Assembly (NCBI RefSeq): GCF_900142675.1
Contig: NZ_FRBS01000002.1
Span: 310,001 to 374,000, forward strand
Direction: 5' to 3'
Length of the DNA: 64,000 bases
Source: Shouchella rhizosphaerae
GTDB lineage: Bacteria > Bacillota > Bacilli > Bacillales > Bacillaceae_D
Part shown: in pieces, positions 1-7,498 of the stretch
How the letters are laid out: each line of letters begins with the position of its first letter
Position numbering within the stretch: the stretch's first letter is position 1
Translations under genes and position numbers: made by a program
Notes under the pieces: model-generated
Seen by the model: the letters and a program-made list of their open reading frames with translations, nothing else
What the model was told of the DNA's origin: nothing
The model's database searches: none

Positions 1-252
1 ACCAATGAGTTGGAACGGGAAGGCGATGGCTTGTATATGCTGGAAAATGGAGAGTTGCCAAGCGCCCACGGCAATCCAGACATTGATTTTTCGATTCGCC
101 AGGCAGCGATTGAACGCAGCAACGTTGACACAGCAGCATCCATGAATGCTATGCTCAGTGCTTACCGATTATTTGAAGCGAACCAAAAAGTGGTGCAGGC
201 ATATGACCAAAGTATGGACAAAGCAGTTAATGAGGTAGGACGTTTAACATAG
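1..252 (+). CDS. flhO: Flagellar basal-body rod protein FlhO, C-terminal part
   Basis: The frame is open from base 1, so the gene starts outside the window and only about 83 C-terminal residues are seen. They match the C-terminal domain shared by FlgE/FlgF/FlgG rod and hook proteins: ERSNVDTAASMNAMLSAYR followed by the helix ending in DKAVNEVGRLT. This helix packs in the axial rod core of the basal body. The next gene, flhP, begins 13 bases later behind a GGGGAGG ribosome binding site, the flhO-flhP order of Bacillus subtilis. The symbol rests on that order as well as on the sequence; another FlgG-family rod protein is the only real alternative. Confidence 0.85.
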   Translation, partial: TNELEREGDGLYMLENGELPSAHGNPDIDFSIRQAAIERSNVDTAASMNAMLSAYRLFEANQKVVQAYDQSMDKAVNEVGRLT

Positions 253-265
253 GGGAGGACGATCA

Positions 266-1054
266 ATGAGTATTGGGCATACAGCCGCAGCTACGCTTTC
301 ACAGCTGCAAGCAAAGATTGACACGATTTCGAACAATATGGCCAATGCGGAAACAACGGGCTTTAAACGGCGGTCTGCTTCGTTTGCGGATGTTTTGACT
401 TCAGAGTATTTGAACCAACCAAATGAAAACAGACAGACGCCCCATGGCTTGCGAGTCGGCACAGGCGCGAAGTTAGCACAAACGCAAATTCAGTTAGAAC
501 AAGGTACGTTACGTGAAACAGGACGCGGGCTCGATTTTGCCTTGACCGAAGCGGATCTCTTCTATAACATTGAGACCGTAGCAGGTACGAGGCTTACGCG
601 TGATGGCACGTTTTACTTTTCTCCACAGGCAGTAGGCAACGGGTTGGAACTCGTAACGAGCGACGGCAACCGTGTGCTTGACAGCGATGGAGAAGCAATT
701 GTCATGCCAGGGGATACGGTTTCCTTGGAATGGAGGGACGGCAATTTGTTTGCTCAACTGCGTAACGGAGGCGAACAGCAAGTTGGTTCTTTTGCGCTAA
801 CACGTGTGTTGCGACCGCAAACACTTGAATCTGGAGGCAACAATTTGTATGTTCTTCCAGAGCTTCCAGGCGTTTCAGAAGAAGTGGTGGCCGCAGACGA
901 GCATATGAAACAAAACATGCTCGAACAAGCCAATGTCGATTTAGGCTTGGAAATGGCTGAATTGATGGAGACGCAGCGCCTATTGCAATTTCAAGCGAGG
1001 GCTTACTCGTTTGCAGATGATATGGCTGGTCTAGCGAACAACATTCGCCGTTAA
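266..1054 (+). CDS. flhP: Flagellar hook-basal body protein FlhP
   Basis: A 262-residue FlgF/FlgG-family protein exported through the flagellar type III apparatus to form part of the rod. The N-terminal rod signature is visible at about residues 10-35 (TISNNMANAETTGFKRR), and the C-terminal rod helix at about 220-260 contains QANVDLGLEMAELMETQRLL. Length fits FlhP of Bacillus. There is no signal peptide, as expected for type III export. ATG follows GGGGAGG by seven bases, and the gene is directly behind flhO, so the two are almost certainly cotranscribed. Confidence 0.9.
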   Translation: MSIGHTAAATLSQLQAKIDTISNNMANAETTGFKRRSASFADVLTSEYLNQPNENRQTPHGLRVGTGAKLAQTQIQLEQGTLRETGRGLDFALTEADLFYNIETVAGTRLTRDGTFYFSPQAVGNGLELVTSDGNRVLDSDGEAIVMPGDTVSLEWRDGNLFAQLRNGGEQQVGSFALTRVLRPQTLESGGNNLYVLPELPGVSEEVVAADEHMKQNMLEQANVDLGLEMAELMETQRLLQFQARAYSFADDMAGLANNIRR

Positions 1055-1075
1055 TGGAGTGAGGAGGTGGCGTGC

Positions 1076-1438
1076 TTGGCTCAAGACGGACAAACCAAAA
1101 AAGCAGATGAGCCTTTGCAACAAGGCGAGGAACCATACGATGTTGAAACAGAGCAGGCAGCTGGACGCCTTGATGTGTCGCCGAATGCCACCCCTGATAA
1201 AACAGACGACCCGATGGAAGAGCGAGAAGAAAGGCACGCCGCTGATCTCTATAAACGTGAACGGATTCGCCTGTTCCCTATTTGGCTGCGCCTGATTGTC
1301 GTGATGGTGCTGGCAGGTGCATGTTTGCTTTGTGGGCTTGTCATTGGTTTTGGCGTCATAGGCGAAGGGGAGAATATGTGGGATGTCCTCGATCCCGACC
1401 TTTGGTACCGCATCATCGATAATATTCAAGGAGACTGA
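1076..1438 (+). CDS. EpuA-like single-span membrane protein (DNA-directed RNA polymerase subunit beta annotation family)
   Basis: A 120-residue protein with a long acidic, charged N-terminus (about 60 residues, presumably cytoplasmic) and one membrane segment near residues 70-92 (PIWLRLIVVMVLAGACLL). It ends in GFGVIGEGENMWDVLDPDLW, typical of the EpuA family (PF11772), which databases often label 'DNA-directed RNA polymerase subunit beta' although the protein is a small membrane protein. I chose TTG at 1076 because GAGGAGGTG at 1061-1069 is then at normal distance. GTG at 1067 is also in frame but overlaps that site. It follows flhP by 21 bases and precedes a terminator. Function is not known. 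Confidence 0.75.
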   Translation: MAQDGQTKKADEPLQQGEEPYDVETEQAAGRLDVSPNATPDKTDDPMEEREERHAADLYKRERIRLFPIWLRLIVVMVLAGACLLCGLVIGFGVIGEGENMWDVLDPDLWYRIIDNIQGD

Positions 1439-1460
1439 GAAAAACGCAGTCTTCTTTTTT
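1432..1460 (+). terminator. Rho-independent terminator after the flagellar operon
   Basis: AGACTG (1432-1437) pairs with CAGTCT (1447-1452) and is followed by TTCTTTTTT. The hairpin overlaps the stop codon of the EpuA-like gene and separates the flagellar genes from the germination operon. Confidence 0.7.
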
Positions 1461-1513
1461 GTATGAATACGACCCTCCTTCGCATACTAACAGAAAAAGA
1501 AGGGGGTGTCCGT

Positions 1514-3028
1514 TTGCCGTTTTTTTTACATAAGAAAAAGAAACAGCCGACATTTCCTGTACTAACTACTCTTGCGGAAGTTCTGCAAGCGGCAAAGCAA
1601 TCAAGCGATTTTGTGGAACAAGTGGAAGCAAGTAAGGATAGGGAGCCGATTCATGTCTACTATTATCAATCTTTAATAGACATGGAGCGCATTGCCCCAA
1701 ATGTGCTTCATCCCCTTAAACAAGTCGACGGCATTTCCAACAAAGCATTAAAAGAAGCATTGTATAGCGCCGAGGTGGAACAGCTTGAGGACGCAATGGA
1801 AATAGAAAAGCGGCTATTAAAAGGGAGCGTACTTATTTCTTTTAAGGAAAAGGGAGCATGGCAAAACTGGTTAGTTGATTTGGCTTACATGAAAGGCCGG
1901 GAAATGAATGTCCCTGAAATAGAATTCAGTGTATTTGGCTCGAAGGAATCATTTATTGAAGCAGTGGAAACGAATCTAGCGTTGCTGCGCAAAAGAATCC
2001 CTTCGTCCGATTTGCATATGGTTAAATTCGTCGTTGGAAGCGAAACGAAAACGGACGTATACGTCATCTACTGTGCCTCGATTGCCAATAAAGAAAATGT
2101 CCAAACGGTGAAGCAACGAATCAAAGGCTTGCAAATTGATCAAGTTCCCGACTCATCAACGATTTTACAAGTGATTCAAGATAATAACAATTCAGTTTTC
2201 CCGCAGCTCGTCGATACAGAACGACCTGATCGGACGGCGGGGGCATTGCTTGAAGGAAAAGTAGCCGTGCTCGCAGATGGATCTCCGCAAGCATTGCTTG
2301 CCCCGGTGACGGCGCTTGAATTCATTGTCGCCTTTGAGGATTATTTATTATCTTGGCATACAGCCTCTATGCTCCGGATTATCCGGATAGGCGCAGTTTT
2401 GTTTTCCATTTTTGCAACGCCGTTGTATGTGGCGGTATTATCCTACCATCCGGAAATGATTCCCCAGGATTTGTTTGCGACACTTGTCGTCTCACGCACT
2501 GCGGTGCCGTTTCCGCCCATTATAGAAGCGTTGTTTTTAGAAGTAACGATCGAACTTCTTCGCGAAGCGGGAGCAAGACTGCCCACAAAAATTGGCCAAA
2601 CCATCGGCATTGTCGGCGGGATTGTTATCGGGACGGCAGCAGTAGAAGCCGGGTTAACGAGCAATGTCTTATTGATTATTGTGGCTCTCGCTGCCCTTGC
2701 TTCTTTTACTATTCCAGTCTATCGCATGGGCACGACGATTCGGATTGTCCGCTTTCCGTTTATATTGGCTGCCCAAATATGGGGATTGATCGGCATTGCC
2801 ATTATGTTGATCTTTACTCTGTGCCATCTGCTTTCGCTGACCTCTTTAGGAAGGCCGTATATGGAGCCGATCTATCCATTTTCCTTCAAAGACATGAAAG
2901 ACTCTGTCATTCGTTTACCGATTTCGCAGCAAACGATGCGTCCTCGTTTTTTGCAAGCAAAGCAGCAAAAGCGTTTCTTCCCGAAACACAACCGACAGCA
3001 AAAGCCTGATATTGATGACGGCTATTAA
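1514..3028 (+). CDS. GerA-family spore germination receptor subunit A
   Basis: A 504-residue GerAA/GerKA-type protein, the largest subunit of a nutrient germinant receptor in the inner spore membrane. The soluble N-terminal half contains typical patches (DVYVIYCASIAN near residue 185; PQLVDTERPDRTAGALLEGKVAVLADGSP cluster near 235-265), followed by about five membrane helices between residues 290 and 460, including the conserved PFPPIIEALFLEVTIELLREA. I start at TTG 1514, placed after GAAGGGGGTG; the upstream in-frame ATG at 1463 sits in the tail of the preceding terminator and has no ribosome binding site. First gene of a gerA-B-C operon. The germinant cannot be told from sequence. Confidence 0.92.
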   Translation: MPFFLHKKKKQPTFPVLTTLAEVLQAAKQSSDFVEQVEASKDREPIHVYYYQSLIDMERIAPNVLHPLKQVDGISNKALKEALYSAEVEQLEDAMEIEKRLLKGSVLISFKEKGAWQNWLVDLAYMKGREMNVPEIEFSVFGSKESFIEAVETNLALLRKRIPSSDLHMVKFVVGSETKTDVYVIYCASIANKENVQTVKQRIKGLQIDQVPDSSTILQVIQDNNNSVFPQLVDTERPDRTAGALLEGKVAVLADGSPQALLAPVTALEFIVAFEDYLLSWHTASMLRIIRIGAVLFSIFATPLYVAVLSYHPEMIPQDLFATLVVSRTAVPFPPIIEALFLEVTIELLREAGARLPTKIGQTIGIVGGIVIGTAAVEAGLTSNVLLIIVALAALASFTIPVYRMGTTIRIVRFPFILAAQIWGLIGIAIMLIFTLCHLLSLTSLGRPYMEPIYPFSFKDMKDSVIRLPISQQTMRPRFLQAKQQKRFFPKHNRQQKPDIDDGY

Positions 3029-3043
3029 AGGAGGAAAACGATT

Positions 3044-4144
3044 GTGGCTACTGAACTGCCAAGCAGCGTAAAAGTCCCTCCGTACATGGCGTTTTTTCTT
3101 GTGCATGGTATGCAGGTCGGCGTAGGCATCCTCGGCTTTTCACGCTATATTGCTGATGTAGCTGGCTATCGAGCATGGATTGCCGTTCTGCTTGCCGGGG
3201 CGGTGAACCAACTCATTATTTGGATGGCTTTTCGGATAATCAGCAAAGCGGAGAGCGGGGATCTCTATGGGGTGGCGAAGCAAGCGTTTGGAAGGTGGGG
3301 CGGCGGGCTCGTTGTGTTTCTGTTTGTCTTCTATTTCGCAATGCTGGCAGTCGTCGTGTTGCGAACTTATATCGAAGTCATCCAAGTATGGATTTACCCA
3401 GAATTGATGACTTGGTCAATGGCACTGATCATTTTATTGGTGGAGTACTATGCGATTGTAAAAGGGTTTCGGGTAGTGGCAGGTTTAAATTTTATATTTG
3501 TGCTTATACCGACCCTTTTATGGCCAACTGTGCTGCCCGTACTTGAATTTGCAGAGTGGTACCATTTGACCCCTTTGTTTGACACTACGTGGAAGAAACA
3601 AATAGAAGCAGCGCTCCTGTTGACGTTAAGTTTTTCAGGTGCAGAATTGCTGCTTGTGTACGCGCCTTTTTTAAAGAAGGGCAAAGGACTACAACTTTCA
3701 GCCCATTTAGGTTCAGCATGTACAACGCTCGTCTACTTGCTCGTTGTATTTGTCACCTTTCTTTATTATAGCCACGAACAATTGACGCTCACCATTTGGC
3801 CTACGCTAAGTGCATGGAAAGTCGTGTCTCTCGTCTTTATTGAACGGATCGAGTATTTGTGTATCGCGATATGGCTGACTGTCATCTTTCCAAACATTGC
3901 CCTTGCGATTTGGGCAAGCAGCAGGCTATTAAAACAACAGCTCGGTGTTCGGCACCGCACGACGGCAAAAGTGGTTGTTTTTCTTGTGTTTATCGCCACC
4001 ATTCAATTCGATACGCGCAGAGCGATCAATGCGTTGAACGATGGAATGAATTATGTCGGTCCGCTTTTTATTTTCGGTCTTCTTCCACTTTTATGGGCTG
4101 TCAGCTTGTTTTTGAAAAAGAAAGGGGACGCTTCCCATGTATAA
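3044..4144 (+). CDS. GerB-family spore germination permease-like subunit
   Basis: A 366-residue integral membrane protein of the GerAB/YndE family within the APC transporter superfamily, with about ten predicted helices starting at residue 12 (YMAFFLVHGMQVGVGILGF). The conserved GVGILGF region corresponds to helix 1, which lines the ligand pocket in GerAB homologues. GTG start behind AAAGGAGG, 15 bases after the A subunit. The C-terminus overlaps the start of the C subunit by 8 bases, so the three genes are translationally linked. Confidence 0.92.
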   Translation: MATELPSSVKVPPYMAFFLVHGMQVGVGILGFSRYIADVAGYRAWIAVLLAGAVNQLIIWMAFRIISKAESGDLYGVAKQAFGRWGGGLVVFLFVFYFAMLAVVVLRTYIEVIQVWIYPELMTWSMALIILLVEYYAIVKGFRVVAGLNFIFVLIPTLLWPTVLPVLEFAEWYHLTPLFDTTWKKQIEAALLLTLSFSGAELLLVYAPFLKKGKGLQLSAHLGSACTTLVYLLVVFVTFLYYSHEQLTLTIWPTLSAWKVVSLVFIERIEYLCIAIWLTVIFPNIALAIWASSRLLKQQLGVRHRTTAKVVVFLVFIATIQFDTRRAINALNDGMNYVGPLFIFGLLPLLWAVSLFLKKKGDASHV

Positions 4145-5213
4145 GGCCTTGAAAGTATCTATGCTGGCGCTTCTCCTTTTCTTGCCCCTTTTCTCCGTCG
4201 TAACGACAAGGGTGATCGATGAGCTCCAATTGATCTCGGTCATTGGCTTTGATAAAGGGGGAGAGGGCGCTATAAAAGGGACTGTTAGCTTGACCTCATA
4301 TTCGGTTGAAGAAGCAACGAAAAATACGGCGCTGTCAGCGGAATCTAATTCGACGCGAGCGCTCCGGCTGAAATTTAACAGCATGTCTTCCCGTCCACTC
4401 CATGGAGGGAAAATATCATCGATTTTGCTAGAAGACCAGTTAGCGGAAGGCGGCATTTTTGATGTGCTTGATACGTATTACCGCGATCCGACTGTAGCAA
4501 CGAAAGCGTATTTGAGTGTGACCAATGGGACAACGCAGGGGCTCCTAAATGTGCAATTCCCATTGCAATCTGAAATTGGCGCCTATTTAAAAGACATGCT
4601 CGACCATAACATTACACAAGGCAACTTGCCGCAATCGAATATGCACTTGTTTATGAGGGCTTATTTTGAAAAAGGCCATGACCCGTTTTTGCCGTACCTT
4701 TCCTATAGCGAGCGAAATTTGCAAGTAGATGGAATAGCTCTTTTTAAACAGGACCGTTTAATTGATACACTGAACTTAGAAGAATCGTTTTTGCTTAAGT
4801 TATTAACGGATGGTTATCAAAGCGGGGGCGTGCTTGAAGTGCGAGTGGATGAGGGCAAACATGTCGCCGTTTTGCGTGAGCTGCGCTCTGATGCTGATGT
4901 GCATGTTGATTTAAAAACACGGACACTATTCATTGATGTCGGATTGCGGACACGACTTAGTGAATACTCAGGCGGGCTTTTGGAAGAAGAGAAGTTGCAA
5001 CATATTACTTCAGAAACAAATGCTTCCTTGCAGGAAGGAATGAAGCAGCTTTTGCAAAACTTGCAGGAAAAAGAAGTAGATCCAGTTGGTTTTGGCGCCA
5101 GACAGATCGGAAAGAATGGGCTAAACGAAGAAGAGTGGTACCAGCTATATAGCACGCTAGCTGTCGATGTTCGAGTAAGTACCCACATTGTGGAATCTGG
5201 TGTCAGCCAATAA
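4137..5213 (+). CDS. GerC-family germination protein lacking the lipobox cysteine
   Basis: A 358-residue Ger(x)C family protein. The family motif around residues 28-42 (DELQLISVIGFDKG) and C-terminal features (SLQEGMKQLLQNLQEKEVDPVGFG region) are clear. Normally an N-terminal signal ends in a Leu-x-Gly-Cys lipobox and the protein is lipidated by Lgt on the outer face of the inner spore membrane. Here the signal-like segment reads LLLFLPLFSVVTTRVIDE and contains no cysteine; two threonines (ACG ACA) stand where Gly-Cys would be. The protein may stay anchored by an uncleaved signal segment, or may be impaired. Last gene of the operon, overlapping its predecessor by 8 bases. Confidence 0.88.
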   Translation: MYKALKVSMLALLLFLPLFSVVTTRVIDELQLISVIGFDKGGEGAIKGTVSLTSYSVEEATKNTALSAESNSTRALRLKFNSMSSRPLHGGKISSILLEDQLAEGGIFDVLDTYYRDPTVATKAYLSVTNGTTQGLLNVQFPLQSEIGAYLKDMLDHNITQGNLPQSNMHLFMRAYFEKGHDPFLPYLSYSERNLQVDGIALFKQDRLIDTLNLEESFLLKLLTDGYQSGGVLEVRVDEGKHVAVLRELRSDADVHVDLKTRTLFIDVGLRTRLSEYSGGLLEEEKLQHITSETNASLQEGMKQLLQNLQEKEVDPVGFGARQIGKNGLNEEEWYQLYSTLAVDVRVSTHIVESGVSQ

Positions 5214-5253
5214 CAGTTTCAAAAAGGAGACTGACGATCAAAAAAGTGCCTAC

Positions 5254-5287
5254 TAGACGATTAAAATGGAAGGTGTACAATAGTACA
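5254..5287 (+). promoter_or_regulatory. Candidate azoR promoter with a palindrome over the -10 region
   Basis: TAGACG (5254-5259), a 16-base spacer and TACAAT (5276-5281) resemble a sigma-A promoter. The perfect palindrome TGTACAATAGTACA (5274-5287) covers the -10 box. In B. subtilis, azoreductase genes are repressed by MarR/DUF24 thiol-stress sensors such as YodB and CatR, so an operator for such a repressor is a reasonable inference. No regulator gene is adjacent. Confidence 0.4.
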
Positions 5288-5323
5288 TGCGACAATTATT
5301 CGTAACTAGGAGGAACTTGTAAC

Positions 5324-5947
5324 ATGGCAACAGTGTTAATGATAAATGCAAGCGACCGTCTTGAACAAGGCGTGAGCGTGAAAATGTATAATCAATTTTT
5401 GAATTCGTATAAGGAAGCCCATCCTAATGATACAGTGGAAGAGCTCAACTTGTTCGCTGAAAAACTTCCTTATTACGGGAATACAGCAATTACCGGCCAA
5501 TATAAAAAAGCGCAAGGCGTGGAACTGACTGGCGAGGAAAAAGAAATCGTGGAGACGATTGAACGCTATCAAGAACAGTTCCTGAATGCTGATAAAGTCG
5601 TCTTTGCCTTTCCATTGTGGAACTTCACAGTGCCTGCACCGCTTATTACGTATTTGTCCTATCTTGCGCAAGCAGGCAAGACGTTCCGCTATACGGAAAC
5701 GGGCCCAGTTGGACTCGTTGGTTCTAAAGAAGTCGCTTTGTTAAATGCCCGTGGCGGCGTTTACTCGAACGAAGAGATGGCAGCTTTAGAAATGGCGGCA
5801 AACCTTGTTCGGACAACGATGGCATTCTGGGGCATCACTCAACCAGTAGAAGTCATTATTGAAGGCCATAACGCCGCCCCGGACCAAGCAGATGCGATCA
5901 TTTCTGAAGGCTTGGAAAACGTTAAAAAAGCGGCCGTTGCCTTTTAA
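5324..5947 (+). CDS. azoR: FMN-dependent NADH-azoreductase
   Basis: A 207-residue flavodoxin-fold enzyme of the AzoR family, which uses NADH and FMN to reduce azo dyes and quinones and protects against quinone/electrophile stress. Motifs: the FMN phosphate-binding start VLMINAS at residues 4-10, FAFPLWNFTVPAPL near 88-101 and LLNARGGVYS near 138-147 are family hallmarks. Length is normal (about 200-212). ATG lies eight bases behind AGGAGG. Monocistronic: it is preceded by a candidate operator and followed by a strong terminator. Confidence 0.93.
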   Translation: MATVLMINASDRLEQGVSVKMYNQFLNSYKEAHPNDTVEELNLFAEKLPYYGNTAITGQYKKAQGVELTGEEKEIVETIERYQEQFLNADKVVFAFPLWNFTVPAPLITYLSYLAQAGKTFRYTETGPVGLVGSKEVALLNARGGVYSNEEMAALEMAANLVRTTMAFWGITQPVEVIIEGHNAAPDQADAIISEGLENVKKAAVAF

Positions 5948-5957
5948 TAGAAAACAT

Positions 5958-5992
5958 GCGCCAGTTGCCAGTCAGGCAACTGGCGCTTTTTC
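5958..5992 (+). terminator. Rho-independent terminator of azoR
   Basis: Perfect 12-bp stem GCGCCAGTTGCC (5958-5969) / GGCAACTGGCGC (5975-5986) with a five-base loop, followed by TTTTTC. Confidence 0.92.
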
Positions 5993-6022
5993 AATTATGC
6001 CCTGTATGCGCCGCGTGCCCCT

Positions 6023-6781
6023 TTATTTCAATAACCCATCTTTTCGCAACGACAAAAGCCAGTTGTCGATGCAACGATCCCAATAATCCCATGTATGGCC
6101 ACCTGGCCCTTCAGAATAGACTAAAGACGCGCCTACTTGCCGGGTCTCCTCTAGAAAAGAGGTATTTATATCATACAAAAAATCCTCCGTTCCACAATAC
6201 TGGTACAGGTGCGGGAGTTTGATTTTTTCGGCGATGCTTGTTTTCAGCAAAGCGATTAAATCGCCCCCTGATTGATGGAGAGAAAGGGATTCGCCAAACA
6301 CGGCTTTCATATGGGGGATTCTCTCCGGGATAGGTGCTTCCAATAGACTTTTTAAATCAAGGGCGCCTGAAAAGCTAGCTGCGGCCTGAAAGCGCTCAGT
6401 ATTGTGAAGCGCCCATTTGAATGCGCCAAAACCGCCCATCGACAATCCAGCAACAAACTGGTCTTCCCGTTTGTCCGAGAATGGGAAAAGCCGGGCAAGC
6501 CGCTCAGGCAATTCGTCTGCTAGAAAGGTGAAATAAGGGCTACCGTAAACCATATCGGTATAAAAGCTCAAGTCGACATTCGGCATGACAACAGCGATTT
6601 GCTCTCGAATTGCATAACGCTCAATGCTTGTTTGCCGCAGCCAGGCAGAATGGTCGTCGCTCCACCCATGAAGCAAGTATAATGTTTTGAAGGGCGGCGG
6701 CGCTTCATCGGGCAAAATGATCGCCAAGCTTGTTTGTTTTCCTAATGTTTGGGAATGAAACTGCATCGTTATGAGAGCCAT
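6023..6781 (-). CDS. Tributyrin-esterase-like alpha/beta hydrolase
   Basis: A 252-residue member of the putative esterase family (PF00756; EstA/FrmB-like). Visible features are the oxyanion strand YLLHGWSDDHSAW near residues 34-46, the nucleophile elbow GLSMGGFGAFKWA near 113-125 with Ser at about 115, and GPGGHTWDYWD near 225-235, which supplies the catalytic His. No signal peptide, so cytoplasmic. Likely acts on short-chain acyl or acetyl esters. ATG follows AAGGAGG. A TATAAT-like -10 (6805-6810, minus) and an overlapping cre site lie upstream, suggesting CcpA repression. Confidence 0.85.
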   Translation of the reverse strand: MALITMQFHSQTLGKQTSLAIILPDEAPPPFKTLYLLHGWSDDHSAWLRQTSIERYAIREQIAVVMPNVDLSFYTDMVYGSPYFTFLADELPERLARLFPFSDKREDQFVAGLSMGGFGAFKWALHNTERFQAAASFSGALDLKSLLEAPIPERIPHMKAVFGESLSLHQSGGDLIALLKTSIAEKIKLPHLYQYCGTEDFLYDINTSFLEETRQVGASLVYSEGPGGHTWDYWDRCIDNWLLSLRKDGLLK

Positions 6782-6804
6782 TAATTAAACGCCTCCTTAA
6801 CCTA

Positions 6805-6831
6805 ATTATAGCCTATTTGAAATCGCTTTCA
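6805..6831 (-). promoter_or_regulatory. Esterase promoter region with a perfect cre (CcpA) site
   Basis: TGAAATCGCTTTCA at 6818-6831 fits the cre consensus TGWAANCGNTNWCA at every position. On the minus strand TATAAT occupies 6805-6810, so the cre covers the expected -35 area, a typical position for CcpA repression. The site also lies about 75 bases upstream of fabZ, but that gene is a housekeeping gene and a less likely target. Confidence 0.75.
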
Positions 6832-6904
6832 TAGAGGGGTGCTGCCGATAGCCAGGCAATATGGTAAGATAAAGCGGGAAAGATTCGAAAGAGGAGGCGA
6901 TCCG

Positions 6905-7333
6905 ATGTTAACGGTTGAAGAAATTAAAGCCCTTATCCCCCACCGCTACCCGTTTTTGCTTGTTGATAAAGTGATTGAGCTTGAAGCGGGCAAACGAGCG
7001 GTCGGCATTAAAAATGTTACGATCAATGAAGAGTTTTTTAATGGCCATTTTCCCCATTATGCGGTGATGCCTGGTGTCCTTATTGTTGAGGCACTGGCAC
7101 AAGTGAGCGGAGTGGCAATCGCAAAAGCGCAGGAAGGAACGAACAAAGTCGGCTTGTTTGCCGCCATCGACGGCTGTAAATTTAAACGCCCTGTCCGGCC
7201 TGGAGACCAACTGCGGTTAGAAACTGAGATTACGCGTGTAAAGGGCCCGATTGCCAAGGCGACTGGAACGGCCTACGTCGATGGAGAAGTGGCCGCACAA
7301 GCAGAAATGACGTTTGCCTTTAAAGACGTCTAG
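6905..7333 (+). CDS. fabZ: 3-hydroxyacyl-[acyl-carrier-protein] dehydratase FabZ
   Basis: A 142-residue hot-dog fold dehydratase that removes water from 3-hydroxyacyl-ACP in type II fatty acid synthesis. The signature [13 protein letters not shown] begins at residue 9, and the catalytic His is in [20 protein letters not shown] (about 44-63) with the Glu in VEALAQ. ATG at 6905 follows GAGGAGGCGATCCG; the longer frame from 6839 has no ribosome binding site. fabZ downstream of flhOP is a Bacillus arrangement, here split by the germination operon and other genes. A strong terminator follows. Confidence 0.96.
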
Positions 7334-7373
7334 GAATTTTACATCTTTTTTGTTGTTCTTTCAGATGCGATTC

Positions 7374-7415
7374 AAGAGAACAAACCCTTGCCGTACAAGG
7401 GTTTGTTCTCTTTTG
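7374..7415 (+). terminator. Rho-independent terminator after fabZ
   Basis: AAGAGAACAAACCCTTG (7374-7390) pairs perfectly with CAAGGGTTTGTTCTCTT (7396-7412) around a five-base loop, and the stem runs into TTTTG. Confidence 0.93.
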
Positions 7416-7498
7416 TACTCTTCGTGGATAAATATTGTCTATTTTGAGTCGCTCATGTATGATTAGGAAATACTAATGTTACTGATGGAAGGAGTAAG

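Noticed and set aside
1463-1513. Upstream ATG that would lengthen the GerA-family protein by 17 residues
   Set aside because: It lies at the tail of a terminator with no ribosome binding site; TTG 1514 has a good one and gives normal length.
2353-3009. 218-codon plus-strand frame inside the GerA-family gene
   Set aside because: It is out of frame within a clearly conserved gene and has Cys/His-rich composition typical of a shadow frame.
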